Assembly: GCF_024584705.1 (NCBI RefSeq)
Contig: NZ_CP097384.1
Span: 2,108,001-2,172,000, forward strand
Origin: Blastopirellula sp. J2-11
GTDB taxonomy: Bacteria; Planctomycetota; Planctomycetia; Pirellulales; Pirellulaceae
Length of the DNA: 64,000 bases
Reading direction: 5' to 3'
Part shown: positions 17,479-27,522 of the stretch, in pieces
Position numbering within the stretch: position 1 is the stretch's first letter
Layout of the letters: each line of letters begins with the position of its first letter
Program-made: the position numbers and the translations under genes
Notes under the pieces: generated by a model
Databases searched by the model: none
What the model was told of the DNA's origin: nothing
What the model saw: only the letters and a program-made list of their open reading frames with translations

Positions 17479-19674
17479 CTACTCGTTGGTTGCCGACGTT
17501 GCGGCGATCTTGGCCTTGAGTGCGGCTTGCTTCTCCGCGTCCTCTGCGGTCAACAACGCGACCGCTTCTCGCCAGGCGTCAATTGCTTCGGCTGGTCGTC
17601 CTGCGGCGGAGAGAGCATCTCCTAAATGTTCCAGCAACACGGGATCAGGCTCTTCGATCTTCGCGACCGCTTGTTGTAATTGACCAACGGCCTGATCGAA
17701 CCGACCTTGGCGGAAATAGGCCCAGCCGAGGCTGTCTCGATAGGCGGCGTTTTCTGGTTCGGCCGCAACGGCGGTTTCCAGCATCAGAGATGCGCGGCCA
17801 AGATTGCGACCGTCGTCCGCCCAGAGATAAGCGAGATCATTCATCGCGCCAACGTCTTCCGGGAATTCATCCAAGATCTGTTCGAGCCATTCTTCACGCT
17901 CATGGTCGGTTTCCGCCAAGGCCGATAGCATCAATCTGGCTTGTCGCAGTACTTGCCGCGTCGGCGCGTCTTCGCGCTCGCTGTCAAATTGAGCCAGCAA
18001 GCGGCGATAACTACGCTCGGCTTCTGGTTTCCGCTCGGCGTAGAACAAAATCCAAGGGACTCGACTAGCGAGCGCCGCCGAATTGGGATCGAGCGCAATC
18101 GCTTTTTTGGCGGTCGCCAGCGCTTCGTCGGAGCGATCGTTCATCGCCAGTAACGCCGCCAGATAATCGTAGGTTGCGGCGCGACCTGATTTCGGCATTT
18201 TGGCCGCCGCCGCTGTTCGCAGCGCTTTTTCTCCCAGTTCGTACCGCTTGGCGACCATCCAGGCCAAGCCGAAATCGACCAGCGAGGGCGCCGCCGCGTC
18301 TGAATCCAGCTGATTGGCGATTTCGAGCCACTTCCAAGCGTCGGCCGATTGCTCGCGCATTTGGCAAAGCTGGGCGATTGCCTGGGCGGTGGGGACGGTG
18401 AGCCCTGTGGTCGACTCTTTCCGCTTTTCGGCGGCGGCGATCAGTGCATCCGACGCATCTTCATCGGCGGCGATTTGCAGGAGTTGGTCATGCAGCGTCG
18501 AGAGATTCCGATTGCGCTCGGCGATCGTGGTCAGCGTGTTGAGCAGCGCTTCCCAGTCTTTGTTTTTCCACTGGGCGATCGCCAACGTTTGGTACGCGTC
18601 GCGACTGGGAGACTTTACTAGATGCGGTTGAATCAGCGCGATCGCTTCTTTCCCCTGTTCCTCGTCCAGTTGAAGTTTCGCCAGAAAATAGGCGAGCGCC
18701 ACGTCTTGTCGATTCGCTTCGTAGTACGGCGTGAGCTTCTTCAGCAAGCGAGCGCGGACTTCGGCGGGCGCGGCGCCTTGTTGGGTCCAAATATCACTGA
18801 GCAGTTGATACGGCAGGTCGCCGGCGGCGATGTCACGCTTCGCGGCAATCACCTTTTGCACACGCTGCTCGGCGGCATTTAGACGATCGGCGGCCAGATC
18901 GACACGCGCAAGTTGCAGTTCTAACTGCTCAGGCTCGGAGTCGCCGATCGCGGCGCGAAACTGTTTTTCCGCCGCTTGATAGTCGCCGTTCTTGTTAAAA
19001 GCCTCGCCGAGGGCGCGGCGAACGGTCATCCCGCCGCGGCCTTCATCCGATTTCATGATCGTTTCGACTTCCGGCAGCTTTTTGTCGATCAACTGGACGA
19101 GCGCCGTCGCTTCTTGCGCCGCTTGGGGAGCGTCATCCAGCTTGGTGTAAAGGTCCAGCAGACGCAGACGCGTCGCCAGTAATTGGGAGTTCGCCTGGCG
19201 TTGTTCCAACGCAGCCGCGCCGCGTTCGTAGTACCGGGCGCCCCGTCGCAAGTCACCGGTCTCTACGGCATAGGCGCCCATCAGTAAGAGAAAATCGGCG
19301 GATGCGTCGGTTTGCCGATCGGCCAACAGCAAGGCATATCGCGATCCTTCTTCCATTCGCTTTTGTGAGAAAGCCACCTGAACGATAGCTTGCAAAATGG
19401 CCTGAGAGTCAGGCGACAAGCGGTGAGCCCGTTGATAGCGCCGCTGCGCAGCGGCCAGCTTTTCTCGCTGCTGCAACATCCGCCCTTCGATCAGCAGGGC
19501 TTCGGTCGCCGTCCGATTAGCGTCCGCTTCGGTCGGCGGCTCACGCGGAACCAGAGCCGGGGGAAGTTCAACAGGCAACGTCTGGGCGCTCGCCAGCGGC
19601 GATTGCGAACAGGTTCCTAGCAACATCAGGCCAAGTAGAAGCGTCTGTTTCATGCGAACTGCAGGTTGAATCAT
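17479..19674 (-). CDS. Secreted TPR-repeat protein
   Basis: About 731 residues from ATG 19674; a start at ATG 19653 gives a cleaner signal peptide (MKQTLLLGLMLLGTCSQSPL, cleavage near ASA|QT). Nearly all of the rest is tetratricopeptide repeats, clearest in the C-terminal third (MNDLAYLWADDGRNLGRAS, YRDSLGWAYFRQGRFDQAVG). TPRs are protein-binding scaffolds, and the export signal puts it in the periplasm or on the outer membrane. It follows the endonuclease-III-like gene by 64 bases on the same strand and may share its transcript. No catalytic domain is seen. Specific role unknown. Confidence 0.8.
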   Translation of the reverse strand: MIQPAVRMKQTLLLGLMLLGTCSQSPLASAQTLPVELPPALVPREPPTEADANRTATEALLIEGRMLQQREKLAAAQRRYQRAHRLSPDSQAILQAIVQVAFSQKRMEEGSRYALLLADRQTDASADFLLLMGAYAVETGDLRRGARYYERGAAALEQRQANSQLLATRLRLLDLYTKLDDAPQAAQEATALVQLIDKKLPEVETIMKSDEGRGGMTVRRALGEAFNKNGDYQAAEKQFRAAIGDSEPEQLELQLARVDLAADRLNAAEQRVQKVIAAKRDIAAGDLPYQLLSDIWTQQGAAPAEVRARLLKKLTPYYEANRQDVALAYFLAKLQLDEEQGKEAIALIQPHLVKSPSRDAYQTLAIAQWKNKDWEALLNTLTTIAERNRNLSTLHDQLLQIAADEDASDALIAAAEKRKESTTGLTVPTAQAIAQLCQMREQSADAWKWLEIANQLDSDAAAPSLVDFGLAWMVAKRYELGEKALRTAAAAKMPKSGRAATYDYLAALLAMNDRSDEALATAKKAIALDPNSAALASRVPWILFYAERKPEAERSYRRLLAQFDSEREDAPTRQVLRQARLMLSALAETDHEREEWLEQILDEFPEDVGAMNDLAYLWADDGRNLGRASLMLETAVAAEPENAAYRDSLGWAYFRQGRFDQAVGQLQQAVAKIEEPDPVLLEHLGDALSAAGRPAEAIDAWREAVALLTAEDAEKQAALKAKIAATSATNE

Positions 19675-19738
19675 CAAGGAAGGAAAGATCGCCTTGCCTT
19701 CTATTCTAGATTATCCTGCCGCAGCCGACCAATCGCGA

Positions 19739-20725
19739 TTACTTCGGCTTTCGCTTACTGATGGCGCCGGTCGATTTTTTGACGACCTTCTTTTTGGTCG
19801 GTTTCTTTTCGGCGGTCTTCTTTTCGGCCGCCGCTTTGGGGGCTGGTTTCTCTACCGGTTTCTTCTCGGGCACTCTCTTTTCGACAACCGAGGGGCCTTT
19901 TTTCTTCGCCGCTTTTTTGGTGGGCTTCCCGGCGGTCGGTTTGACCGGCTTCTCATTCGCCTTTTTGATCGCGGCGGCCCGTTTGCGGGCTTTGATGACC
20001 CGTTTTTCTTCGGCAGCGGCTTCGGCGGCCGCTTCTTCCTTGGCGGTCGGGCGTTTGGGGAAACGCGATTTGGCGTCCGGCGCGATTTCGAGAATGTAAT
20101 CGCGTACTTTCTTGGAGTACGGATTCACCAAGAAATCGACCGCCAACTCGTGGATGAGCGAACTGTACTCGACTCCCTTGGTTTTGGGGATCGCGCGCTC
20201 CATGCCGGGGACGCTTTTCTTTTTCGCTTCGGCGTCGGAGATGATGCCGAGGATACGCATCAACTCGACCAGCGCGTCATCGGTCGGAACGGCGTGACCG
20301 CCGAGCGCGTTTTGCGTGACATAGCCGACGATGAACTGCGTGATGCCAGTGAAACGCTCGATCTGTTTGATCGCTTTCCCCTGGTTCAGCTTTTTCAGGC
20401 TTTCCAGATCGTACGTGTAGAGCGTTTCAAAGACATTTTGCAGGATCGACTTCAGCTTGTGGGCCGAGGATTGCGGCTGCGGCAACTTCGCGCAGACTTC
20501 CGATAGTTCGACCAACGACGTGACGCGAACTTCGTTCCAGTCGAAGTAGTTGGTGGAGAGTACGCTGAAACATTGCTCGGCGGCGGCGCGCGGCGAATTT
20601 TCCAACAGCGCTGCGAACGCCAATTGCTCCAACAGCGGGCGCGAATCGGTTTCGGCCGACGTGTAATGTTTCTTTACGACTTTGTGGCTGGCGGTGATGA
20701 GACCCGCGCGGTTCGTAGCGGCCAT
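19739..20725 (-). CDS. Endonuclease III-fold (HhH-GPD-like) protein without catalytic Lys, Lys-rich tail
   Basis: 328 residues. Positions about 25-225 follow the helical layout of endonuclease III: LEQLAFAALLENSP, then LKSILQNVFETLYTYDLESL, then the hairpin region FTGITQFIVGYV and PTDDALVELMRILGI. In Nth the hairpin is LPGVGxKTA with the catalytic Lys, and the later motif is VDTHVxRxxxRLG with the Asp. Here the Lys position is Phe, the Asp is kept, and the four Fe-S cysteines are missing. From about residue 225 on the chain is Lys/Ala/Pro-rich, like a histone-H1-type DNA-binding tail. It lies 65 bases behind rbfA. A structural DNA-binding role is inferred; the fold assignment is moderately sure. 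Confidence 0.6.
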   Translation of the reverse strand: MAATNRAGLITASHKVVKKHYTSAETDSRPLLEQLAFAALLENSPRAAAEQCFSVLSTNYFDWNEVRVTSLVELSEVCAKLPQPQSSAHKLKSILQNVFETLYTYDLESLKKLNQGKAIKQIERFTGITQFIVGYVTQNALGGHAVPTDDALVELMRILGIISDAEAKKKSVPGMERAIPKTKGVEYSSLIHELAVDFLVNPYSKKVRDYILEIAPDAKSRFPKRPTAKEEAAAEAAAEEKRVIKARKRAAAIKKANEKPVKPTAGKPTKKAAKKKGPSVVEKRVPEKKPVEKPAPKAAAEKKTAEKKPTKKKVVKKSTGAISKRKPK

Positions 20726-20790
20726 GGTAATTACGTCGTATGCTCCCGTGGTGTGTTTCTAAGGCGAACGCCTACGTGTGAAGAAGACGC

Positions 20791-21204
20791 TTACTCTTGA
20801 GGTTCTGTCGGCTGGTCGAGTGGCGCCGGTTCGTCGTCGTCTTCTTCTTCCGGCTCGTCATCTTTGGGCAGCACGTCTTTTAAGATACGCGCCACTTCAA
20901 GCGAGTGCTTGACTCCCTTGTCGATGACAAATTCAAGCTTGGGCGTATAACGCGTGTCGATGCGATCGTTGATCTTCGCTTGCAGGAAACCGGCCGAACG
21001 CTTCAGCCCTTCCAGACAATCGGCCTGCTTCTTCTCGTGTCCCATGATCGAGACATGCACTTTGGCTTGACGCATATCAGGCGACATTTCAACAGCGGTG
21101 ACCGTTACTCCGGCGACGCGGGGATCGCGCAGCTCGGTAATGATCGCCATGCTGACGACTTCGCGAATAGCCGAGGCGGCTTTAAGTAGGCGACGTGAAC
21201 TCAT
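20791..21204 (-). CDS. rbfA: Ribosome-binding factor A
   Basis: 137 residues. RbfA binds the 30S subunit during 16S rRNA maturation and cold adaptation. The KH-type fold motifs are present: SRRLLKAASAIREVVSMAI, then ELRDPRVAGVTVTAVEMSPD and KVHVSIMG, ending TPKLEFVIDKGVKHS. The last 25 residues are an acidic tail. It follows infB by about 150 bases on the same strand, the normal nusA-infB-rbfA order. truB, rpsO and pnp, which often come next, are absent here. Confidence 0.95.
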   Translation of the reverse strand: MSSRRLLKAASAIREVVSMAIITELRDPRVAGVTVTAVEMSPDMRQAKVHVSIMGHEKKQADCLEGLKRSAGFLQAKINDRIDTRYTPKLEFVIDKGVKHSLEVARILKDVLPKDDEPEEEDDDEPAPLDQPTEPQE

Positions 21205-21355
21205 ATCAACGATCCCAACAAGCGGCTGTGCGTCGCCGCAAAGCGACGGCGAAAGGAAGTTGGCGGTCCTTCATTTCGCGAGCCGTGTGGAGTCTTGGCT
21301 CCGGATATAAAGGCAAAGTCGAGAAGCGCCGCGACGGCGCTTCTCGACAGAAGGG

Positions 21356-24235
21356 TTAATCTAGCGTGCGCGCGAATTCTTCGATCTTGTACGCTTCGAG
21401 AATATCGCCATCTTTGATGTCGTTGAAGCCTTGCAGGCGGATACCGCATTCGTAGCCTTCGCGGACTTCCTTGGCGTCATCCTTTTCGCGACGCAGCGAG
21501 TCGAGCGGGTATTCGCCGATCGTGCGGCCGTCGCGATTTACGCGGATGCGGCAGCCTCGTTCGATGATTCCACCCAACACGCGGCAACCGGCGATCGAGC
21601 CGAGTCGGCTGACCACAAACACGCGTTGCACAAGTGCGCGTCCCAACTCATTGACCCGCTCTTCCGGTCGCAATTGACCTTCAAGCAGCAATTTGAGTTC
21701 TTCGGTCACTTTGTAAATGATGTTGTAGCGACGAATCTCGATTCCCTTGTCATCCGCGAGCGAGCGAGCCGCTTCGTCCGGGATCACATTGAACGCGATG
21801 ATCACCGCTTCGGAAGCTGAAGCAAGGGTGACGTCGGCCACGGAAACGGCGCCGACGGCAGCTTGCAGCACGCGGACTTTGACTTCGGGGTGATCGAGCT
21901 TTTCCATTTCTTTCTGGAGAGCTTCGATTGAACCGCGCGTGTCAGCCCGAATGATAACGTTGAGCGTCGTAACCGATTTGTCGCCTCCCAGGGTGCCCGA
22001 TTCGAGCTGTTCCTGGAATTCTTCAAACGAAACTTTGACCTTGTGAACGCCGAGCGATTCGGCCCGACTGCGATTGGATCGCAATTCGGCGATTTCACGC
22101 GCCTGGGCGATGTCGTCCAGCACGTAGAACTTGTCGCCGGGGCCGGGAGCCTGATCGAGACCGGTGATATTGACCGGAGTCGACGTCGGAGCTTCGGTCA
22201 GACGTTTACGATTGTTCTGCGTGTCGTACATCGCTTTGACGCGTCCATGAGCGGCGCCGCAGACGATGACATCGCCCACTTTCAGCGTGCCGTTCTTGAC
22301 GATGACCTTGGCGAGCACGCCGCGATCCGATTCCTGCTCGGCTTCCAAGCAAACGCCGACCGCTGGGCGATCTGGGTTCGCTTTGTACTCGTGCAGTTCG
22401 GCTGTCAGCAAAATCGTTTCGAGTAGGGAATCGATGCCTTCGCCGGAAATGGCGCTGGTTTTCACCACTTCGACGTCACCGCCCCATTCGGTCGGCAACA
22501 AGCCGTGTTGCGAAAGTTGCTGCATCGCCTTGTCGGGGTTGGCGCCTGGCAAGTCGATTTTGTTCAACGCGACGATGATCGGCACTTCGGCCGCTTTCGC
22601 GTGGCTGATCGCTTCTTCGGTTTGCGGCATGATGCCGTCGTCCGCAGCGATGATCAGCACGGCGATGTCGGTGACGTTGGCGCCGCGAGCACGCATTTCG
22701 GTAAACGCTTCGTGACCCGGCGTATCGACAAACGCGATCTGCTTATCGTCTTTATCGACGATGTAGGCGCGAATATGCTGCGTGATGCCGCCAGCTTCGC
22801 CTGAAGCGACGTTATGGCCGATGATGCGATCCATCAACGACGTCTTACCGTGATCGACGTGACCCAGAAAGGTGACGACCGGCGGACGTTCGTGCAGCGA
22901 ATCAGGATCGTCGATCGTCTCTTCGATCTTGGTGATCACTTTGTCTTCCACCGATTGAGCTTCGCTCAGGTCGATTTCAACTCCGTGTTCAGCGGCCAGG
23001 TATTCGCCGGTCTCGGTGTCGATGATGGTGTTGATGTTGGCCATCGTTCCCATCGTCATCAACGTGCGCAAAATCTTGATCGTGGCGATACCGGTCGCTT
23101 CGGAGAAGTCGCGAATCGAACAGGGCAACTCCAACTCGACGTTCGTTTTACGCGGCGCGGCGGTGTTGGCGCCTTTACGCTGCGTTCTCGACCGCGAGCG
23201 ACGACGCATGCGATCGCCTGAATCGTCTTCGCCGGGCTTTTTCGTCCGGCGACCAGCGGCGCGAGCTTCGCGTCCGCCTGCCATCGCCGCTAGGCCTTTC
23301 GACTTCTTGCGGCGATCGCCGCTGCCGGCAGATTCATCCGTATCGGCGATCGGCGCGTCGGTCGGACGGCGTTCTTTGTCTTTTCGCTTTTTCTCGTGCT
23401 GCTTGGTGAACTCTTCCAGCGGCGCCTTTTGCCCTGCTTTGGCGCCTTGAATGGCGGCCTTCGGCAATTGCATGATCGGCTTTTGTGGAGCGGGTTCGCC
23501 CGACTTTTTGGTCGGCTGAGTCGGCGCGGCCGGAGTTGGCATCTTCGCCATCTTCACGGTTGTCGCGACGCGTTTCGGCTTGTTCGCCGCTTCGCGTTTG
23601 CTGGCGTCGCCGGGAGCATCCGGCGTCCGCGTGCTTCCCAGAACACGGACCTTGCCGCGTCCACCGCCGCCGGGGGCGATGTAGTCGGCGCGGCGAATTG
23701 CGTTGATTTCGGCCGCGGCGTCTTCGGGCGGAGAAGCGGTTTCCGCCGGCTGTTCGGCTTCCACCTCTACGGGCTTTTCGATCTCCGGTTCCGGAGGCGC
23801 CGGTTGCTTCACCGTTTCAGCGACGGGAGCTTCAACTGGCGTAGCTTCGACTTCCGGTTCGGCGGCCGTTTCCTGCTCTTCGGGCAGGTCTTCGACACTG
23901 GTGTCGGATGGTCGCGAGGGGCGACCATGGACGGCCAGCGGAGCGTTGCCGGTACGAATGGTGCGAATTTCTTTTGGGCGGCCTGATTGGGCGGGGCGCT
24001 CCTCACGAATCGGCTCGTCGATGACGGCCTCTTTCGCAGCGCTGCTCGCTTTGGCTTTGCGATCTTGCTTCTTACCGCCGCCGGAGATGTAAGACTTGAC
24101 TTTATCGAGCTCGTCGTCGGTCAAGCTGGCGAGAGCAGAACCCTTGCCAGTGACGCCGGCGCGATTGCAGATCTCGACCAGCTCTTTGCTGTCGATATCA
24201 AGCTCTTTCGCTAACGCGTAAATACGTATGGGCAC
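21356..24235 (-). CDS. infB: Translation initiation factor IF-2
   Basis: 959 residues with a GTG start. IF-2 brings initiator tRNA to the 30S subunit and promotes subunit joining. The N-terminal IF2N helix bundle (IRIYALAKELDIDSKELVEI) is followed by about 370 residues of Pro/Ala/Glu/Lys-rich linker. The GTPase domain has G1 GHVDHGKTS near residue 460, G3 DTPGHEAF near 511 and G4 NKID. Domains II and III and the C-terminal fMet-tRNA-binding domain follow (KGIEIRRYNIIYKVTEELK, then GSIAGCRVLGGII). The long linker is normal for planctomycetes and other Gram-negatives. It is in the nusA-infB-rbfA cluster. Confidence 0.97.
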   Translation of the reverse strand: MPIRIYALAKELDIDSKELVEICNRAGVTGKGSALASLTDDELDKVKSYISGGGKKQDRKAKASSAAKEAVIDEPIREERPAQSGRPKEIRTIRTGNAPLAVHGRPSRPSDTSVEDLPEEQETAAEPEVEATPVEAPVAETVKQPAPPEPEIEKPVEVEAEQPAETASPPEDAAAEINAIRRADYIAPGGGGRGKVRVLGSTRTPDAPGDASKREAANKPKRVATTVKMAKMPTPAAPTQPTKKSGEPAPQKPIMQLPKAAIQGAKAGQKAPLEEFTKQHEKKRKDKERRPTDAPIADTDESAGSGDRRKKSKGLAAMAGGREARAAGRRTKKPGEDDSGDRMRRRSRSRTQRKGANTAAPRKTNVELELPCSIRDFSEATGIATIKILRTLMTMGTMANINTIIDTETGEYLAAEHGVEIDLSEAQSVEDKVITKIEETIDDPDSLHERPPVVTFLGHVDHGKTSLMDRIIGHNVASGEAGGITQHIRAYIVDKDDKQIAFVDTPGHEAFTEMRARGANVTDIAVLIIAADDGIMPQTEEAISHAKAAEVPIIVALNKIDLPGANPDKAMQQLSQHGLLPTEWGGDVEVVKTSAISGEGIDSLLETILLTAELHEYKANPDRPAVGVCLEAEQESDRGVLAKVIVKNGTLKVGDVIVCGAAHGRVKAMYDTQNNRKRLTEAPTSTPVNITGLDQAPGPGDKFYVLDDIAQAREIAELRSNRSRAESLGVHKVKVSFEEFQEQLESGTLGGDKSVTTLNVIIRADTRGSIEALQKEMEKLDHPEVKVRVLQAAVGAVSVADVTLASASEAVIIAFNVIPDEAARSLADDKGIEIRRYNIIYKVTEELKLLLEGQLRPEERVNELGRALVQRVFVVSRLGSIAGCRVLGGIIERGCRIRVNRDGRTIGEYPLDSLRREKDDAKEVREGYECGIRLQGFNDIKDGDILEAYKIEEFARTLD

Positions 24236-24436
24236 TTTGGCCTTCCTGTCATTGCCGGTCGAACGATTTCGCCCCGGTCTTTCCGGTTACCGCTTATGTC
24301 ATCCCTAATTCTCCGCTAATGGAGTAGCTCTTTGGGCAACCTTCAAAGAGCCGTGGCGTTACACTTCCGCCTGCCGACAAGGCGACGGTCATTGTCTGGT
24401 AATAGTACGACTTGGTTGTCGTTTTCCCCAGCACCG

Positions 24437-25714
24437 TTAGGACCCTTCCGTTTCCGGAGGAGGCGTCGCGTCGCTGGGGGGTGTCGCCGGCGGAGCGCTG
24501 GGGGGCGCTGAGCCAGGATTTTGTTGTTCGGAGCGGTTGCGGCGGCGTTCGGTTTCTAACGCTCGTTCCGCTTCCATCCCGCGATTTTCCGCTTCGTCAC
24601 GGATGCGTTCGATTTCGTCCTCGGTGAACTCGCCCATCGCCATCAAAGCGTCAGACTCGATCACCGAAAGATCGTCGTACGACAAAAAGCCTTCGCCGAC
24701 CAATTGTTCGGCGACGCTGTCGGTGACTCCATCGATTCCCGTGAATGCGGTGACCGCACGTTCGATCTGCTCTTCGAGTTCTTCGCGGAGCATGATCTCA
24801 ATATCCCATCCGCACAGCTTGCTCGCCAGACGGACGTTTTGTCCGCGGCGACCGATCGCCAGCGAAAGTTGATCTTCCCGCACCAGGACGATCGCGCGTC
24901 CCATCATCTTGCAGAGGATCACCTCTTCCACTTCGGCCGGCTGCAACGCGTTGGGGATTAGCGTTTCCGGATCATCGGTCCAGCGGACGATGTCGATCCG
25001 CTCGCCCGACAGTTCGTCGACGATGTTCTTGATGCGATTGCCGCGAACGCCGACGCAGGCGCCGACGCAATCAACGCGTTGATCGCTGCTGTCGACGGCG
25101 ACTTTGCTGCGATAACCGGGCTCGCGGCTGATGTTTTTGATTTCGATCACGTCATCGGAAATTTCAGGAATTTCCTGCTCGAACAGACGCTGCACGAATC
25201 GTTTGTTGGCGCGGCTGAGAACCACTTTCACGCGGCTCCCTTGCTTGCGCACTTCCAGCACGATCGCGCGAACGCGGTCATTCGCATGGAAGGATTCGCC
25301 GGGGATCTGTTCGGAGCGGGGCAAAATCGCTTCGACGTTGCCGAGCGCCACAATCGCCGCACCCCCTTCGGCGCGATGCACGGTGCCGTTGACCATCTGG
25401 CCAACCATCTCGTCATATTCGTCGTGCAGCGAGTCTCGTTCGGCTTCGCGAATCTTCTGGATGATCACTTGTTTGGCGGTTTGCGCGCCAATCCGACCGA
25501 CCGCTTCTTCCGGATCAACCGGCTCACCATCGATGTGACCCGAGATCGAACCATCTTCGCGGTCGATATGAATGACAACTTCCGACTCTTCCGAGTGGTA
25601 TTTGCGCGTCGCGGAAACCAAGGCCGATTCAATTGCCTGAAATACGACTTCTTTGTCGATATTTTTATCACGGTGAATCGCGTCAACGATCCGCAATACC
25701 TCGGTCGGATTCAT
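24437..25714 (-). CDS. nusA: Transcription termination/antitermination factor NusA
   Basis: 425 residues. NusA binds RNA polymerase and nascent RNA and controls pausing and termination. The N-terminal polymerase-binding domain covers about residues 1-130 ([20 protein letters not shown]). An S1 domain follows, then two KH domains ([19 protein letters not shown] and [20 protein letters not shown]). A single helix-hairpin-helix stretch ([20 protein letters not shown]) is followed by an Arg- and Pro-rich disordered tail. It heads the nusA-infB-rbfA cluster. The gene usually upstream, rimP, is missing here. The 200-base gap to infB may hold a second promoter. Confidence 0.96.
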   Translation of the reverse strand: MNPTEVLRIVDAIHRDKNIDKEVVFQAIESALVSATRKYHSEESEVVIHIDREDGSISGHIDGEPVDPEEAVGRIGAQTAKQVIIQKIREAERDSLHDEYDEMVGQMVNGTVHRAEGGAAIVALGNVEAILPRSEQIPGESFHANDRVRAIVLEVRKQGSRVKVVLSRANKRFVQRLFEQEIPEISDDVIEIKNISREPGYRSKVAVDSSDQRVDCVGACVGVRGNRIKNIVDELSGERIDIVRWTDDPETLIPNALQPAEVEEVILCKMMGRAIVLVREDQLSLAIGRRGQNVRLASKLCGWDIEIMLREELEEQIERAVTAFTGIDGVTDSVAEQLVGEGFLSYDDLSVIESDALMAMGEFTEDEIERIRDEAENRGMEAERALETERRRNRSEQQNPGSAPPSAPPATPPSDATPPPETEGS

Positions 25715-25864
25715 GCTTCCTTCACTTTCACCGAAAATTGGCGTTCAGTCGGTCTCGACTCGTCGGAGACTGGGACCAAAACCAAATAACCGACACCCCC
25801 CGCTCCGCCGACTCAATCAAGAGTCAGGAGATCGATGAGCCCCGGTTTCTGGAAAAAATCGGGT

Positions 25865-27064
25865 TTAATTCGTCACGGGTCGTCGCAAGTTGCGACCATC
25901 ATCCGCAGCGAACAAATGGAGTTGATCTGGCGCCGCCGCAATCTGGATCACCCCACGAGGGGCCCCGATCCTGGCGTCCGCCTTCACGACTAATTCTTGC
26001 GTCGAGTCCGCCAATCGACAATGCAACAGTTCTACGTCCCCCAGCGACTCGACCAAACTGATTTCGGCTTTTCCTGCGTTCACTAGGCCGAGATCGGCCA
26101 AGTGTTCAGGAGCCTCATCCGCGAACACGGCGACATCTTCAGGTCGCACGCCGAGTTCGACTTCTTGTTGGTCCAGCGCCGCCGGGGCAAAACCCGATTG
26201 CGTTAAATCAATCGACAGCCCGCCGCCGATAAATCGGATCTGCGAGTCAAGTCTTGCGACTCGACCCGGGATCAGGTTCATCGGCGGAGAGCCGAGGAAA
26301 CTCGCGACAAAGCGATTCGCCGGGTTGCGATACGCCGTAATCGGAGCCGCCGCTTGTTGAATCACTCCATCTTTCATCACCGCGATGCGATCCCCCAGGG
26401 TCAATGCTTCCACTTGATCGTGGGTCACATAGACCATGGTGGCCGACAACTGGCGATGCAGTTGCTTAAGCTCTCGTCGCATCTCTACCCGCAGCTTGGC
26501 GTCCAAGTTTGACAATGGCTCATCAAACAAAAACAGCTGCGGATCGCGTACGATCGCTCGCCCCAAGGCGACACGTTGCCGCTCGCCTCCAGACAGTTCT
26601 TTCGGCAGACGCTGCAACAAAGGAGCAATGCCCAACGTGTGGGCCGTCTGCTCGATTCGCTGAGGTATCTCCCGACGACGCGTTTCCAACTCGGCCGCCG
26701 CTTGCGGACGAACAAGTCGTCGCAGCAATCGCTCGAGCCAATTCCCGCCGTAGCGGAGCTCCAGACCAAACGCCATGTTTTTGTACGCCGTCATGTGCGG
26801 GTACAAAGCGTAGTTCTGAAACACCATTGCGACATCGCGGTTTTTGGGCGCCACATGCGTGACGTCTTTGCCGCCGATCCGGATCTCACCGGACGTGACG
26901 TCCTCTAGTCCGGCGATCATCCGTAGCGTCGTGCTTTTACCGCACCCGCTGGGACCCACCAAAACCAGGAACTCGCCGTCGGCGATCTCCAAATCCAAGT
27001 TGCGAACCGCCGGTTGATCGCTGGAGTAAGACTTGCTTACTCGTTTCAAGCTAACTTCGGCCAT
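25865..27064 (-). CDS. Sugar-type ABC transporter ATP-binding protein (MalK/UgpC family)
   Basis: 399 residues. The ATPase core has Walker A GPSGCGKSTTLR, Q-loop VFQNYALYPHM, signature LSGGERQRVALGRAI, Walker B LFLFDEPLSNLDAKLR and switch YVTHDQVEA. The C-terminal TOBE region (ELGVRPEDVAVF) marks it as a MalK/UgpC-type ATPase that energises uptake of sugars or glycerol-3-phosphate. An unusual insertion of about 30 residues rich in Arg (GNWLERLLRRLVRPQAAAEL) separates the Q-loop region from the helical domain. No permease or binding-protein genes are adjacent, so it must work with components encoded elsewhere; such shared MalK-type ATPases are known. Confidence 0.9.
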   Translation of the reverse strand: MAEVSLKRVSKSYSSDQPAVRNLDLEIADGEFLVLVGPSGCGKSTTLRMIAGLEDVTSGEIRIGGKDVTHVAPKNRDVAMVFQNYALYPHMTAYKNMAFGLELRYGGNWLERLLRRLVRPQAAAELETRRREIPQRIEQTAHTLGIAPLLQRLPKELSGGERQRVALGRAIVRDPQLFLFDEPLSNLDAKLRVEMRRELKQLHRQLSATMVYVTHDQVEALTLGDRIAVMKDGVIQQAAAPITAYRNPANRFVASFLGSPPMNLIPGRVARLDSQIRFIGGGLSIDLTQSGFAPAALDQQEVELGVRPEDVAVFADEAPEHLADLGLVNAGKAEISLVESLGDVELLHCRLADSTQELVVKADARIGAPRGVIQIAAAPDQLHLFAADDGRNLRRPVTN

Positions 27065-27522
27065 GCCGTTTCACGCTGAGTCAGCCTGCAACTTCCCCGG
27101 TCATTTTCGCCCCTTTAACTGCGTGAAAGAGGCGAAAACTGTTTCAAGCACACAACTTAGTGTCCGTCGCAATCCGGTCAGGATACTGGTATCAGCGTCT
27201 GCTGTCAAGTTGCCGAGCCCTCGCCCGGCAGACGCAGAACTGAAAAGGAAACACCCGCGGACTGGGGGCAGGCTCAGGTGGTGATCCAGGGATAAGTCCG
27301 CGAAACGTCTGCTCACCCCCGGTTGGATGCCGAGATCAACGCCGCGTTGCGGGTTTTCCGGGTTGGGTGGAAATTGTTGCAGGAATCTGGACAGAGTCAA
27401 ATGATGGTCGTGCGGATGAGAGAAATCGTGGGGAAAAATAGGTTCTCGAAATCCATTTCGCCGTCTGCCGCGGTCCGTTATGGTGGGAGCGACCTCCCCT
27501 GCTCTTCTGTGTGACGGTGTTG
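27065..27522. other. Intergenic gap, no gene seen
   Basis: Some 458 bases between the divergent ATPase and membrane-protein genes. Short open frames occur on both strands (one of 63 codons at 27323) but show no domain, signal peptide or good ribosome-binding site. The region must carry the promoters of both neighbours, although none could be defined by eye. Confidence 0.5.
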
